Shown: piece after piece, positions 5,977-13,727 of the stretch
Layout: every line of letters begins with the position of its first letter
How positions within the stretch are numbered: position 1 is the first letter of the stretch
Assembly: GCA_002493635.1 (NCBI GenBank)
Contig: DKZL01000068.1
Location: 24,005-48,542, forward strand
Source: Ruminococcaceae bacterium UBA7075
GTDB taxonomy: Bacteria > Bacillota > Clostridia > Oscillospirales > Acutalibacteraceae
Length of the DNA: 24,538 bases
Direction of reading: 5' to 3'
The notes under the pieces: generated by a model
Databases searched by the model: none
The model's input: only the letters and a program-made list of their open reading frames with translations
Told to the model about the DNA's origin: nothing
Made by a program: the position numbers and the translations under genes

Positions 5977-7506
5977 GTGGTTGTAAAGTGCAACAGCTTT
6001 GGAATAAACGGAATGGACGGATATAAGGTTCTGATTGAAGCGTCAATGAGCGGAGGAATTCCCGGATTTGATATGGTAGGGCTTCCCGACGCCGCAGTCA
6101 AAGAAAGTCGTGATCGTGTGCGCAGTGCGCTGAAAAACTGCGGAATAAAACTGCCGTCGTCACGCATAACGCTCAACCTTGCACCTGCCGACATACGCAA
6201 GGAGGGTCCTATCTATGACCTTCCGATTTCCGTAACATTAATGACACTCGCAGGTGCAATAGTCAAGGACACTTCCGACTGCGCCTTTATAGGCGAACTG
6301 TCACTTGCAGGTGAAGTCAGAGGAGTAAACGGTGTTCTTCCAATGGTAATCAAGGCAAGAGAATGCGGAATCGAAAAAATATATGTTCCCTGTGCAAATG
6401 CAAGTGAAGCATCTGTTGTGGACGGCATAGAAGTCTATGCTGTTGATAATATTCTGACACTTAAAAATATTATCAACGGCAAAGAACAACTCTGCCCCGT
6501 TGTACCAAAGAATGACTGCCGAATTAAGTCAAGTTACTTTACTGAGGACTTTTCACAGGTAAAGGGACAGTTTGAAGCGAAGCGTGCACTTGAAATTGCA
6601 GCAGCAGGCGGTCACAATATTCTGCTCATCGGTCCTCCGGGCTCGGGTAAGAGTATGCTTGCCAAAAGGCTGCCGTCAATTCTTCCTGATATGACATTTG
6701 ATGAAATGATTGCTACCACCAAAATTCACTCAATCGCAGGCACTTTGCACCGTGACGGACTTGTAAGGGTCAGACCCTTCCGCTCGCCGCACCACACCGT
6801 AACTCCCGTCGGACTTGGCGGAGGCGGATCCGGAACAATAAAACCGGGCGAGGTATCTCTTGCGCACAACGGTGTTCTGTTTCTTGACGAGCTTCCCGAA
6901 TTTTCACGCACTGCACTTGAAGTGTTAAGACAGCCTATTGAAGACAGTAAGATAACAATTTCCCGTTCGGCGCAAAACTGCACATATCCCTGTTCAATTA
7001 TGGTTGTAGCCGCAATGAACCCTTGTCCGTGCGGTTATTTCGGCGACGGTACAAACCGATGCAGCTGCTCTGAGCAAAAGATAAAGCATTATCTTAACAA
7101 AATCAGCGGACCGCTGCTTGACAGATTTGACATTCACATTGAGGTGCCCCCTGTCAAGTTTGACGAGCTTCGCAGCAGCGAACAAACCGAAAGCTCTCAA
7201 AGCATTAAAACGAGGGTTGACGCCGCACGTCAGATTCAACACAAGCGATTTAAAGGGTCAGACACATTATGCAATGCAAAGCTTAATGCCGAACATTTTT
7301 CAAAATTCTGTATTATCGACAAAGCCGCCGAGGACACTCTGCGGCAATCCTTTGAAAGTCTTGGACTTACAGCAAGAGCCTATGACAGAGTTTTAAAGGT
7401 TGCACGCACAATTGCCGACCTTGAGCAGTCTGAAATTATACACACCGAACATATTCTTGAAGCCGTACAGTACCGCAGTCTTGACCGCAAATACTGGCAA
7501 AGCTGA
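5977..7506 (+). CDS. YifB/ComM-family Mg-chelatase-like AAA ATPase
   Basis: With the GTG start at 5977 the protein has 509 residues, the usual family length, and begins VVVKCNSFGINGMDGYKV, as YifB proteins do. Residues 1-170 are the ChlI-like N-terminal domain (GGIPGFDMVGLPDAAVKESR). The AAA core has Walker A GPPGSGKS (about 219-226) and Walker B VLFLDE (about 300-305). A Cys-rich NPCPCGYFGDGTNRCSC lies at about 348-364, and the C-terminal Mg-chelatase helical domain contains QIQHKRF. In Haemophilus and Vibrio the homologue ComM is a helicase that drives branch migration in natural transformation; the role in Clostridia is less clear. The frame is open upstream to 5914, but that part overlaps the promoter. 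Only 10 nt separate its stop from the convergent sigF stop. Confidence 0.92.
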   Translation: MVVKCNSFGINGMDGYKVLIEASMSGGIPGFDMVGLPDAAVKESRDRVRSALKNCGIKLPSSRITLNLAPADIRKEGPIYDLPISVTLMTLAGAIVKDTSDCAFIGELSLAGEVRGVNGVLPMVIKARECGIEKIYVPCANASEASVVDGIEVYAVDNILTLKNIINGKEQLCPVVPKNDCRIKSSYFTEDFSQVKGQFEAKRALEIAAAGGHNILLIGPPGSGKSMLAKRLPSILPDMTFDEMIATTKIHSIAGTLHRDGLVRVRPFRSPHHTVTPVGLGGGGSGTIKPGEVSLAHNGVLFLDELPEFSRTALEVLRQPIEDSKITISRSAQNCTYPCSIMVVAAMNPCPCGYFGDGTNRCSCSEQKIKHYLNKISGPLLDRFDIHIEVPPVKFDELRSSEQTESSQSIKTRVDAARQIQHKRFKGSDTLCNAKLNAEHFSKFCIIDKAAEDTLRQSFESLGLTARAYDRVLKVARTIADLEQSEIIHTEHILEAVQYRSLDRKYWQS

Positions 7507-7516
7507 TACGCAAATA

Positions 7517-8179
7517 CTACCCCGACATTTTTTCTCTTATAATACTTAATATTTTCTTTTCCCTGCGGCTTATCTGCACCTGGGTCATATCAAGCAGTTT
7601 TGCCGTCTGGGATTGAGTTTTATTCTGATAGTACCGCAGGGTTATAATCCTGCGGTCTTTTTCATCAAGAAGGCTCACCGCTCTTTCAAGACTAAGCCGT
7701 TCGGAAATTGCATACTGAATATCGTCAACAGGCACATCAATCTGCGGATTACCTTCTTCGTCATAATCGGCTGTAAGCGACAAAGGCAGTCTGGTGCAAT
7801 TTAGTGCGTCCACAACCTTTTCCTCGCTCACATCAAGTATTCGGGCAATTTGTGACACCGTTGGTTCCTGTCCGTTTTTCTGTCTGTATTCACTGCAAAA
7901 TCTGCTGATATTCATTGCAAGCTCCTTAAGCGTTCTGCTCACCTTAACGGCACCGCCGTCACGAAACAGCCGCTTAATCTCTCCCATAATAACGGGAAAG
8001 GCATAGGTTGAAAACTGAAAATTTCTGCTTTCGTCAAAATTGTTTATTGCCTTGGCAAGTCCCAGACTTCCTGCGGCAAACAGTTCGTCATATTCAATAC
8101 CCTTGCCTGCAAACCGCTTGCAGCAAGCGTGCACAAGTCCCATATTGTCGCTTGCAATTTTATTTTTGTCAGTCATCAT
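7517..8179 (-). CDS. sigF: Sporulation sigma factor SigF
   Basis: The 220-residue sigma factor has region 2 (ELFAAGSLGLAKAINNFD, then FQFSTYAFPVIMGEIKRLFRD), region 3 (about 85-135) and region 4 ending with SQTAKLLDMTQVQISRREKK. It belongs to the SigF/SigG/SigB group, and the two genes directly upstream, spoIIAA and spoIIAB, identify it as SigF, the first forespore-specific sigma factor. It is held inactive by SpoIIAB until dephosphorylated SpoIIAA releases it. The start overlaps the end of spoIIAB by 11 nt, pointing to translational coupling; either of two consecutive ATGs (8179 or 8176) may be used. It converges on the yifB gene with almost no spacer and no visible terminator. Confidence 0.95.
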   Translation of the reverse strand: MMTDKNKIASDNMGLVHACCKRFAGKGIEYDELFAAGSLGLAKAINNFDESRNFQFSTYAFPVIMGEIKRLFRDGGAVKVSRTLKELAMNISRFCSEYRQKNGQEPTVSQIARILDVSEEKVVDALNCTRLPLSLTADYDEEGNPQIDVPVDDIQYAISERLSLERAVSLLDEKDRRIITLRYYQNKTQSQTAKLLDMTQVQISRREKKILSIIREKMSG

Positions 8180-8612
8180 TGCTTGAAATCATCTTTTCAA
8201 GTGTAACGGTTGTCCCTTTTCCTACAGCAGATTTCACTCTCACTTTGTCGCAAAAGCTTTGCATAACCGCAAATCCAAGTCCTGCACGTTCCTCCTCGGG
8301 AGCAGATGTATAAAGAGGCTCCATAGCCTTTTTAACATCCTCAATTCCGCAACCCTTGTCACGAATTTTGAGCGTTACTTTGTTGTCGTCGGTAATTCTG
8401 CCCTTTATGTAAATTGTTCCGCTGCTTCGGCGATAGCCGTGGACAATACAGTTTGTAACAGCTTCCGAAACTGCGGTTTTTATGTCGCTAAGCTCGCTGA
8501 TTGTCGGGTCAAGATTCATAACAAAAGCCGCCACAGCCGAGCGTGCGAATGCCTCGTTACAGCTTTTAGACGGAAAGCTCAGGCTCATTTCATTTTTTAT
8601 TGCCCTTTTCAT
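8169..8612 (-). CDS. spoIIAB: Anti-sigma F factor and serine kinase SpoIIAB
   Basis: This 147-residue GHKL-fold protein binds and inhibits SigF and phosphorylates SpoIIAA. The N box is EAVTNCIVHGY (Glu50, Asn54), the G1 box is IRDKGCGIEDV (Asp85) and the G2 region is ERAGLGFAVMQSF (about 108-120). The segment around Arg24 (AFARSAVAAFVMNLDP) matches the SigF-contacting region of Bacillus SpoIIAB. The start codon overlaps the spoIIAA stop in an ATGA arrangement, and the 3' end overlaps sigF, so the three genes are a tight operon. All catalytic residues look intact. Confidence 0.96.
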   Translation of the reverse strand: MKRAIKNEMSLSFPSKSCNEAFARSAVAAFVMNLDPTISELSDIKTAVSEAVTNCIVHGYRRSSGTIYIKGRITDDNKVTLKIRDKGCGIEDVKKAMEPLYTSAPEEERAGLGFAVMQSFCDKVRVKSAVGKGTTVTLEKMISSNDD

Positions 8613-8911
8613 CTCAGCACCCCCAATCCCTCAAGTCCCGACATTGCAAAAATGCGATACAATCGGTCGGGAATATTTATTACTCTGAGTGAACCGCCCA
8701 ACAATTTCATCTGGCGGTATCTTCCCATTACAAGTCCCACTCCCGACGAATCCATAAACGATACATTTGAAAAGTCAAGGCACAAAAGCCTTGGGCGCAA
8801 AGACTGAGCCGCACCGTCAACCTGCGTGCGGATTTTAACGGCGGAATCGTGGTCAATTTCACCCTCTATGTACGCTGTCAGAGTATTGTTTTTATAATCT
8901 GTTTTCAGCAT
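8609..8911 (-). CDS. spoIIAA: Anti-anti-sigma factor SpoIIAA
   Basis: The 100-residue STAS-domain protein has the phosphorylation site DSSGVGLV; the second Ser (residue 56) matches the phosphorylated Ser58 of Bacillus SpoIIAA. The unphosphorylated form captures SpoIIAB and frees SigF in the forespore; dephosphorylation needs SpoIIE, which is not in this window. The protein is shorter at its C terminus than the Bacillus version. AAAGGAA lies upstream of the ATG. A GAATAA (minus strand, about 8990-8995) could be part of a SigH -10 element, but the matching -35 is poor, so the operon promoter is unresolved. Confidence 0.95.
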   Translation of the reverse strand: MLKTDYKNNTLTAYIEGEIDHDSAVKIRTQVDGAAQSLRPRLLCLDFSNVSFMDSSGVGLVMGRYRQMKLLGGSLRVINIPDRLYRIFAMSGLEGLGVLR

Positions 8912-8946
8912 TTTATCATTCCTTTATTAAAAAATTGCAAAAGCAA

Positions 8947-8977
8947 AGCTCCATACCTATTATATATAGTATGGAGC
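8947..8977. promoter_or_regulatory. Palindrome upstream of spoIIAA
   Basis: GCTCCATAC and GTATGGAGC form a perfect 9-bp inverted repeat with an AT-rich loop, about 40 nt before the spoIIAA ATG. A-rich and T-rich flanks would allow it to act as a weak terminator after the MutS-like gene, or as an operator for spoIIA. The two cannot be told apart by eye. Confidence 0.5.
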
Positions 8978-9002
8978 AAAAAATTTGTATTATTCTGTAT
9001 TT

Positions 9003-9148
9003 TTTATTACCGCTTCAGAAGTTTCGCTAATAATAAACCGTTGCGAACCGAAGATACACTTCAGTTGTATGGTAACAATTCATAAATAACAATTATAGGT
9101 AAGTTTTACCTCTGACATTACTTTATGAAACTTATGCAGCGTTATAAA
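9003..9148. repeat. MITE-like palindromic repeat, diverged copy 2
   Basis: The terminal inverted repeats CGCTTCAGAAGTTT (9011-9024) and AAACTTATGCAGCG (9128-9141) match the ends of the 2431-2615 repeat. The interior shares CCGAAGATA-ACTTC-GT, then ATGGTAA, then TTATAGGT-AGTT, in the same order and spacing. It is shorter and more decayed. Its right end abuts, and may include, the stop codon of the MutS-like gene at 9142, so insertion could have reset that gene's 3' end. Confidence 0.7.
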
Positions 9149-10842
9149 ATCTTAGCATCTATCTCCGACTTAATCTTATCAAAAGTCACGCCGTACTTTT
9201 CTGCAATATCCCTTGCATAGCTCACACCCTGAGGAGGTGCTATAAACACCTTGAACGAGCGTTTTCCCCCATCAACTCCTGTAACCATACTCTCAACCCT
9301 GCTGTCGCCTTCTGTTGAGCTGTTCATCTCTTCAAGTCCTCTTGCAAGGTCGTGCATATGCGTGTTGAACACCGAGCGAACCCCCAGATAACGCATAGCC
9401 TTGACAACATCCTTTGCAATATACAGACCCTCCGCAACATTCGTTGTCGCAAGGCTTTCGTTGAGCAAAATCAGGCTGTACTTTGTAGCAACCTTGAAAA
9501 TCTCGGACAAACGCTTGCTCTCCTCACCGAGTCTGCCAAGGTCAACTGTATCGTTCTCGTCAGCAGGAAAATGCGTAAATATATTGTCGCAGGGACTGAA
9601 TTCCATTTTTGAAGCAGGCACATATATTCCGTTCTGAGCAAGCAAAAAAGCAAGACCGACAGCTTGTGTAATCGTAGTTTTTCCTCCTCTGTTCGGACCT
9701 GTCAGAATATAAATCCGCTTGTCCTCGTCAAAATCAAATTCATTTGTGACAATATCTATATTGTCGCCCTCAACATTTTTTATGGCAAGCTTTATGTTGT
9801 AAATATCGCTGATGTGACAATCTCTCTTGTCCTTTGACACAACCTCCGCTTTGCAAATCGGCATACCCTTTTGCTTTATTTTATCGCAAAGTTCGGCAAA
9901 ACGGACATAAAAAATAATCTCGGGCATAAGCGACACAAACGAGTATCCGTTGATGTTGATATATTTATTAAGCATCGACTTTATGTCGCTTACTGTTCTT
10001 CTCAGAATATCGGTGACAACCTTTTTCAGCGCATCGGACAAAGGGTCAGCTCCCGTGAGTTCGCTTCTGAAAACCTGATTTACATCCTGTTGTGCGCCGG
10101 TAACCACTTTACCGAATCCAAGCTTTGCATTTGACGGATTTGCAGGGTGAAAACTTACAAAGCCCGACACATCATTGCCGCTGTGCAGTTCGCTTTCGTG
10201 GTTTGCAAACTTCATAAAGCGTTTAAGTATTCCGCTGTCAGTAAATTCCTTGTCATTCAACGAAATAACTCCGACGTTCTTAGGTCTTAACAGGCTGTCA
10301 AGATTCACGCCAAGCGTAATGCTCTTGAGTGTCTGCGCCTTTGCAAGCGTTTCCTGAATATCCTTTTTCAGGTCGGGAAAGCCGCTGCCGTTGTAGATAG
10401 TCTGCACGCTCTTCTTTAGCTGTAAAAGCCCCTCTGACTTAACATCAATGCTTTCAAGCGTTGTTTTTATTCTTGTTATGCAGTCAACATATCCGTCCAT
10501 TTCACGCAGACGGTTAACCATTTGCCAGAGCGAAGAAGCCTCGGAATCCTTTTGAAACCGCTCAATTTCACGCAAATCGTTGAGCTTTTCAAGCAAATCG
10601 GTAAGATCTGCTCTTAACTGAGGGAAACGCAGAAAGTCGTCAAAAACATCACAGCGATACTTTATGACCTCTTCATCATCGGTAATATTAATAAGCAGGT
10701 TTTTTATGCTGTTGCGTTCATACGGTTCTTTTGTAAGTGCTTCACACAGAAAATCAATAGACAAATCATTTATTGCCTCTTTTGTAAGTGTCTGATATTT
10801 TGCATTTGAATTCTGCGGATGAAGCAAACTAAGTTCTTCCAT
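9142..10842 (-). CDS. MutS-family ATPase, non-canonical, Walker B aspartate replaced by Asn
   Basis: The 566-residue protein has a MutS core/clamp-like helical region (about 20-370) and a C-terminal MutS ATPase domain. The Walker A motif is TGPNRGGKTTI (381-391), the signature region is DLGRLGEESKRLSEIF, Walker B is LILLNESLATT (457-467), and FNTHMHDLA resembles the MutS STTHYHEL segment. It lacks the N-terminal mismatch-recognition domain of MutS1 and the Smr endonuclease of MutS2, so canonical mismatch repair is unlikely. The usual Walker B Asp is Asn461, with the catalytic Glu462 kept. The role is unknown; recombination control or another DNA-structure function is a guess. The start has GAGG nine bases upstream and a good promoter. 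It is transcribed toward spoIIA. Confidence 0.85.
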   Translation of the reverse strand: MEELSLLHPQNSNAKYQTLTKEAINDLSIDFLCEALTKEPYERNSIKNLLINITDDEEVIKYRCDVFDDFLRFPQLRADLTDLLEKLNDLREIERFQKDSEASSLWQMVNRLREMDGYVDCITRIKTTLESIDVKSEGLLQLKKSVQTIYNGSGFPDLKKDIQETLAKAQTLKSITLGVNLDSLLRPKNVGVISLNDKEFTDSGILKRFMKFANHESELHSGNDVSGFVSFHPANPSNAKLGFGKVVTGAQQDVNQVFRSELTGADPLSDALKKVVTDILRRTVSDIKSMLNKYININGYSFVSLMPEIIFYVRFAELCDKIKQKGMPICKAEVVSKDKRDCHISDIYNIKLAIKNVEGDNIDIVTNEFDFDEDKRIYILTGPNRGGKTTITQAVGLAFLLAQNGIYVPASKMEFSPCDNIFTHFPADENDTVDLGRLGEESKRLSEIFKVATKYSLILLNESLATTNVAEGLYIAKDVVKAMRYLGVRSVFNTHMHDLARGLEEMNSSTEGDSRVESMVTGVDGGKRSFKVFIAPPQGVSYARDIAEKYGVTFDKIKSEIDAKIL

Positions 10843-10875
10843 ACTTTCAACCTCAACTTATAACAAACTAATAAA

Positions 10876-10904
10876 ATAATAACATAATATTTTTTCTATT
10901 TCAA
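10876..10904 (-). promoter_or_regulatory. Promoter of the MutS-like gene
   Basis: On the minus strand, TTGAAA (10899-10904) and TATTAT (10876-10881) are separated by 17 nt. The -35 box lies only 9 nt from the -35 of the divergent promoter at 10914, so the two polymerase sites overlap. Confidence 0.6.
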
Positions 10905-10913
10905 TAACCCGAC

Positions 10914-10942
10914 TTGTGATAATCAACACTTTGTGGTATGAT
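10914..10942 (+). promoter_or_regulatory. Promoter of the ynzC-like operon
   Basis: TTGTGA (10914-10919) and TATGAT (10937-10942) are separated by 17 nt, 30 nt before the ATG at 10972. Confidence 0.6.
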
Positions 10943-10971
10943 AAATTTATCAAATTTACGGAGTGTTTAAT

Positions 10972-11199
10972 ATGGATAAACAAATGCTTAACAGAATTAA
11001 CGAGCTTGCCAAAAAGAAAAAAACTGTCGGTCTTACCGCTGAAGAACAGGCAGAACAAAAAAAGCTCTATAAAATATACCTCGGCGAAATTCGTCAGCAG
11101 TTCAATGCCACACTCGACAATGTGAGCGTTAAGGAAAAGGACGGAAAAGTTGTTCCGTTCAAAGAGGCATACAAGAAAGACGAAAACAAAGGAGAATAA
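10972..11199 (+). CDS. DUF896 / YnzC-family small protein
   Basis: This 75-residue, lysine-rich protein begins MDKQMLNRINELAKKKK, continues GLTAEEQAEQKKLYKIYL and then FNATLDNV. That is the DUF896 pattern of Bacillus YnzC, a two-helix hairpin of unknown function linked to the SOS regulon in some species. The ATG at 10972 has GGAG eight bases upstream; the in-frame ATG nine bases earlier does not. It is first in an apparent operon with the ArsC/Spx-like gene (2-nt gap) and the acetyltransferase. Confidence 0.85.
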   Translation: MDKQMLNRINELAKKKKTVGLTAEEQAEQKKLYKIYLGEIRQQFNATLDNVSVKEKDGKVVPFKEAYKKDENKGE

Positions 11200-11201
11200 T
11201 T

Positions 11202-11552
11202 ATGCTTATACTTTGTTATCCTAAATGTTCAACCTGCCAAAAAGCAAAAAAGTGGCTTGACAAACAGGGTGTTAGCTATACAGAACGCAACATTAAAGAT
11301 GAAAACCCGACATTTGATGAGCTTAAGGAGTGGTACGCAAAATCAGGCTTGCCGCTTAAAAAGTTCTTTAATACAAGCGGACTTATTTACAAGTCATTAA
11401 ACCTCAAAGACAAGCTTCCGCAAATGAACGAGGACGAGCAGTTAGAATTACTTGCAACAGACGGAATGCTCGTTAAACGTCCTCTTGTTGTAGGAGATGA
11501 CTTTGTTCTTACAGGTTTTCGTGAAAAAGAATGGAGCGAAAAATTGAAATAA
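11202..11552 (+). CDS. ArsC/Spx-family thioredoxin-fold protein
   Basis: The 116-residue protein belongs to the ArsC family, with an N-terminal redox motif CSTC (residues 10-13 of MLILCYPKCSTCQKAKKWL) and the family segments FFNTSG (about 54-59) and LLATDGMLVKRPLVV (about 87-101). Spx-type regulators also carry a CxxC at this point, but the residues Spx uses to bind RNA polymerase cannot be confirmed by eye. The length is close to both arsenate reductase-like YffB proteins and Spx. It may be a thiol-disulfide sensor or a small reductase. It starts 2 nt after the ynzC-like stop and sits within that operon. Confidence 0.83.
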   Translation: MLILCYPKCSTCQKAKKWLDKQGVSYTERNIKDENPTFDELKEWYAKSGLPLKKFFNTSGLIYKSLNLKDKLPQMNEDEQLELLATDGMLVKRPLVVGDDFVLTGFREKEWSEKLK

Positions 11553-11566
11553 AGGAAGGTATCATT

Positions 11567-12130
11567 ATGATAAACCCATATGAAAAATGTCCTGTATTTG
11601 AAAATGAAAACTATCTTTTAAGACTTGTAGAATCAACGGATGCCCCTGAGTTATTCCTGGTATATTCCGACAAAAAAGCCGTACCATACTTTAACAGTGA
11701 CAACTGTTTCGGTAACTTCTACTGCGAATTGCCGGAATATGTAGAGAATATGATAAAGTTCTGGCTTATGGAATACAAAGAAGAACGCTTTGTTCGTTGG
11801 TCAATTATCGATAAAAATATCAACCGCTCAATCGGAACAATCGAATTATTCAACCGCAAAGCTGACGATTATTTCAATAATTGCGGACTATTGCGTTTGG
11901 ATTTAAGAAGCGATTATGAATGCGAAGAAAACATTTTTGAAATACTTTCTCTTATCACCCAACCTGCATTTGAACTATTCAACTGCGAGATGATTGCCAC
12001 AAAGATTCCACAGTTTGCAGTTGAAAGAAAAAATGCGGCAAAACAGCTTAATTTTAAAGAATCAAATGAAAAGCTTATAGGCGGAGATAACAAAAAAGAA
12101 TATACTGATTATTATGTTTTGCATATATAA
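11567..12130 (+). CDS. GNAT-family N-acetyltransferase (RimJ-like)
   Basis: This 187-residue protein starts at the ATG at 11567 behind AAGGAAGG. It begins with FENENYLLRLVESTDAPELF, the typical first strand and helix of RimJ/RimL-like acetyltransferases, then RWSIIDKNINRSIGTIELFN (the beta-hairpin before the acetyl-CoA site) and a C-terminal NAAKQLNFKESNEKL segment. The acetyl-CoA-binding Q/RxxGxG/A loop is degenerate: residues around LRSDYECEENIFEIL occupy its place. The substrate is unknown. It lies 14 nt behind the ArsC/Spx-like gene and is probably co-transcribed. Confidence 0.8.
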   Translation: MINPYEKCPVFENENYLLRLVESTDAPELFLVYSDKKAVPYFNSDNCFGNFYCELPEYVENMIKFWLMEYKEERFVRWSIIDKNINRSIGTIELFNRKADDYFNNCGLLRLDLRSDYECEENIFEILSLITQPAFELFNCEMIATKIPQFAVERKNAAKQLNFKESNEKLIGGDNKKEYTDYYVLHI

Positions 12131-12138
12131 TATTTTTC

Positions 12139-12167
12139 TTGATTTTTTATAAATAATATTGTATAAT
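12139..12167 (+). promoter_or_regulatory. Promoter of the phosphoribosyltransferase-like gene
   Basis: TTGATT (12139-12144) and TATAAT (12162-12167) are separated by 17 nt, 41 nt before the ATG at 12209. Confidence 0.7.
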
Positions 12168-12208
12168 ATGTCTATGCAAAGATATTGCAAATTAAGGAGG
12201 CATATTTT

Positions 12209-12844
12209 ATGGCTAAGCTTTACAAAATCAGAACAAAAAACAAAAACCTGTTTCTCCGTGTTGCAAACGGGCATTTCGCAACTGCACACAGCCACACCAA
12301 CTATTTTATTGATGTGACAACACAAAAAACGCGTCTTTCTGAAGCAAGAGCTGTTGCAAAAGAGCTTGTAGCAAATTATCGCCTCAATACTATTATTGAC
12401 ACAATTCTTTGCGTAGACGGCACAGAAGTAATCGGTGCGTGCGTTGCAGATGAGCTGACAAAAGAGGACTTTGTAAATATGAATGCTCATCAGACTGTTT
12501 ATGTGGTCGCACCCGAATACACAGCAGGCGGCCAGCTTATGTTTCGTGACAACCTTACCCCTATGATTCACGGCAAGCACGTGTTGATTTTGGCTGCGTC
12601 CGTTACAACAGGCAAAACTGCTCAGAGCGCTATTGAAGCCGTTAAATATTATGGCGGAAATGTTGTGGGTGTATCGGCTATATTTGCAACTGTTGAAAGT
12701 TGTGACGGTTATCCCGTTAACTCAATTTTTGACCCTAATGATTTGCACGACTTTGCAAGCTACAACTCACACCATTGCCCTCTCTGCGAGAAAGGTGAAA
12801 AGATTGAAGCACTTGTAAACAGCTACGGTTTTTCAAAGCTATAA
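12209..12844 (+). CDS. Orotate phosphoribosyltransferase-like protein
   Basis: The 211-residue protein starts at the ATG behind AAGGAGG. The type I PRTase fold is visible: HVLILAASVTTGKTAQSAIEAV (about 124-145) sits at the PRPP-binding position, followed by GGNVVGVSAIF. In active PRTases this loop normally has two acidic residues (VDDxxTTG); here they are Ala-Ala, so PRPP chemistry may be altered or lost. The C terminus has HHCPLCEKGEKIEALVNSYG, like the CPLC tail of some OPRT relatives, possibly a metal-binding pair. It is not part of a pyrimidine operon here. Catalytic activity is uncertain; a regulatory or salvage role is equally possible. Confidence 0.75.
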   Translation: MAKLYKIRTKNKNLFLRVANGHFATAHSHTNYFIDVTTQKTRLSEARAVAKELVANYRLNTIIDTILCVDGTEVIGACVADELTKEDFVNMNAHQTVYVVAPEYTAGGQLMFRDNLTPMIHGKHVLILAASVTTGKTAQSAIEAVKYYGGNVVGVSAIFATVESCDGYPVNSIFDPNDLHDFASYNSHHCPLCEKGEKIEALVNSYGFSKL

Positions 12845-12862
12845 TTAAATATACATAAAGTC

Positions 12863-12902
12863 AAGACGGACTATCATTTATCTGATAATCCGTCTTTTAT
12901 TT
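12863..12902 (+). terminator. Terminator of the phosphoribosyltransferase-like gene
   Basis: An imperfect stem of AAGACGGA-TATC with GATA-TCCGTCTT (12863-12896) is followed by TTATTTT. It can also serve the convergent PHP gene, which ends at 12911. Confidence 0.8.
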
Positions 12903-12910
12903 TGCACATA

Positions 12911-13717
12911 TTAAAATCCAATCATATATTTATCCGGCACATTTGCACAGCCAAGCTGAACATTCGGCTTTACAACACCGTGATAGTCACTTCCGCCGGT
13001 AATAATCTTGCCGTATCTGTTTGCAACATCAATCAGTACATTTGTCTGTTCCAAACTATGCTTTGAATGATACGCTTCAATGCCGTCAATTTTTTGAATT
13101 ATATCACCGAAGAACTCTTCAAAATCAGACTTTTTGTACTCATAAAAATGTGCAATAACCGCAATTCCTCCGCATTTGTGAATTGCCTCTATTCCCTCGT
13201 AAAGCGGCTGACTTTGCTTTTTGACATAGCACGGCTTACCCTTGGTAACGTACTTATCAAAAACCTCTGCCACACTCTGAGCATAGCCCTTGCTTATGAG
13301 CAGTTGTGCAATATGCACCCTATTACGTGCAGAAGTCGGGCACAATCTTACAAGCTCATCATAGCTCACGTCAAACCCGAGATTACGAAACTTTTCAATT
13401 ATTCCTTTATGCTGAATCTGCTTTGCAGAATCGCCCTTTTTAATAAAATCATTCAGAGCGTTAAAATCCCTCGTGGTTTTGTCAAAATATCCGAGAAGAT
13501 GAATTTCTTTATCTTTATAATCACAGGACAATTCACAGCCTATAATAAAATCAAAGCTGAAATCGTCAAGATATTTTGTCGCTTCAACCGCACCGTCAAC
13601 ACAGTTGTGGTCAGTTATTGAAATTTGATTTAACCCAAGGCTTTCCGCCATTTGTAAAATTTCAATTGGAGTATCTGTACCGTCAGAATATTTTGTATGA
13701 ATGTGTAAATCTATCAT
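12911..13717 (-). CDS. PHP-domain metal-dependent phosphoesterase
   Basis: The 268-residue protein has the PHP metal-site motifs in order: DLHIHTKYSDGT (residues 3-14), ITDHN (34-38), IGCELS (59-64), EIHLLGYF (70-77), IAVIAHF (about 185-191) and GGSDYHG (about 241-247). This matches the YciV/TrpH group; the E. coli member RnmA degrades short RNAs from the 5' end, and other members hydrolyse 3',5'-bisphosphonucleotides. All predicted metal ligands are present, so it should be active. The exact substrate cannot be read. The upstream region is occupied by a tandem repeat that ends about 10 nt before the ATG. The ribosome binding site is weak. Confidence 0.9.
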   Translation of the reverse strand: MIDLHIHTKYSDGTDTPIEILQMAESLGLNQISITDHNCVDGAVEATKYLDDFSFDFIIGCELSCDYKDKEIHLLGYFDKTTRDFNALNDFIKKGDSAKQIQHKGIIEKFRNLGFDVSYDELVRLCPTSARNRVHIAQLLISKGYAQSVAEVFDKYVTKGKPCYVKKQSQPLYEGIEAIHKCGGIAVIAHFYEYKKSDFEEFFGDIIQKIDGIEAYHSKHSLEQTNVLIDVANRYGKIITGGSDYHGVVKPNVQLGCANVPDKYMIGF

Positions 13718-13727
13718 ATTTTTTCAG

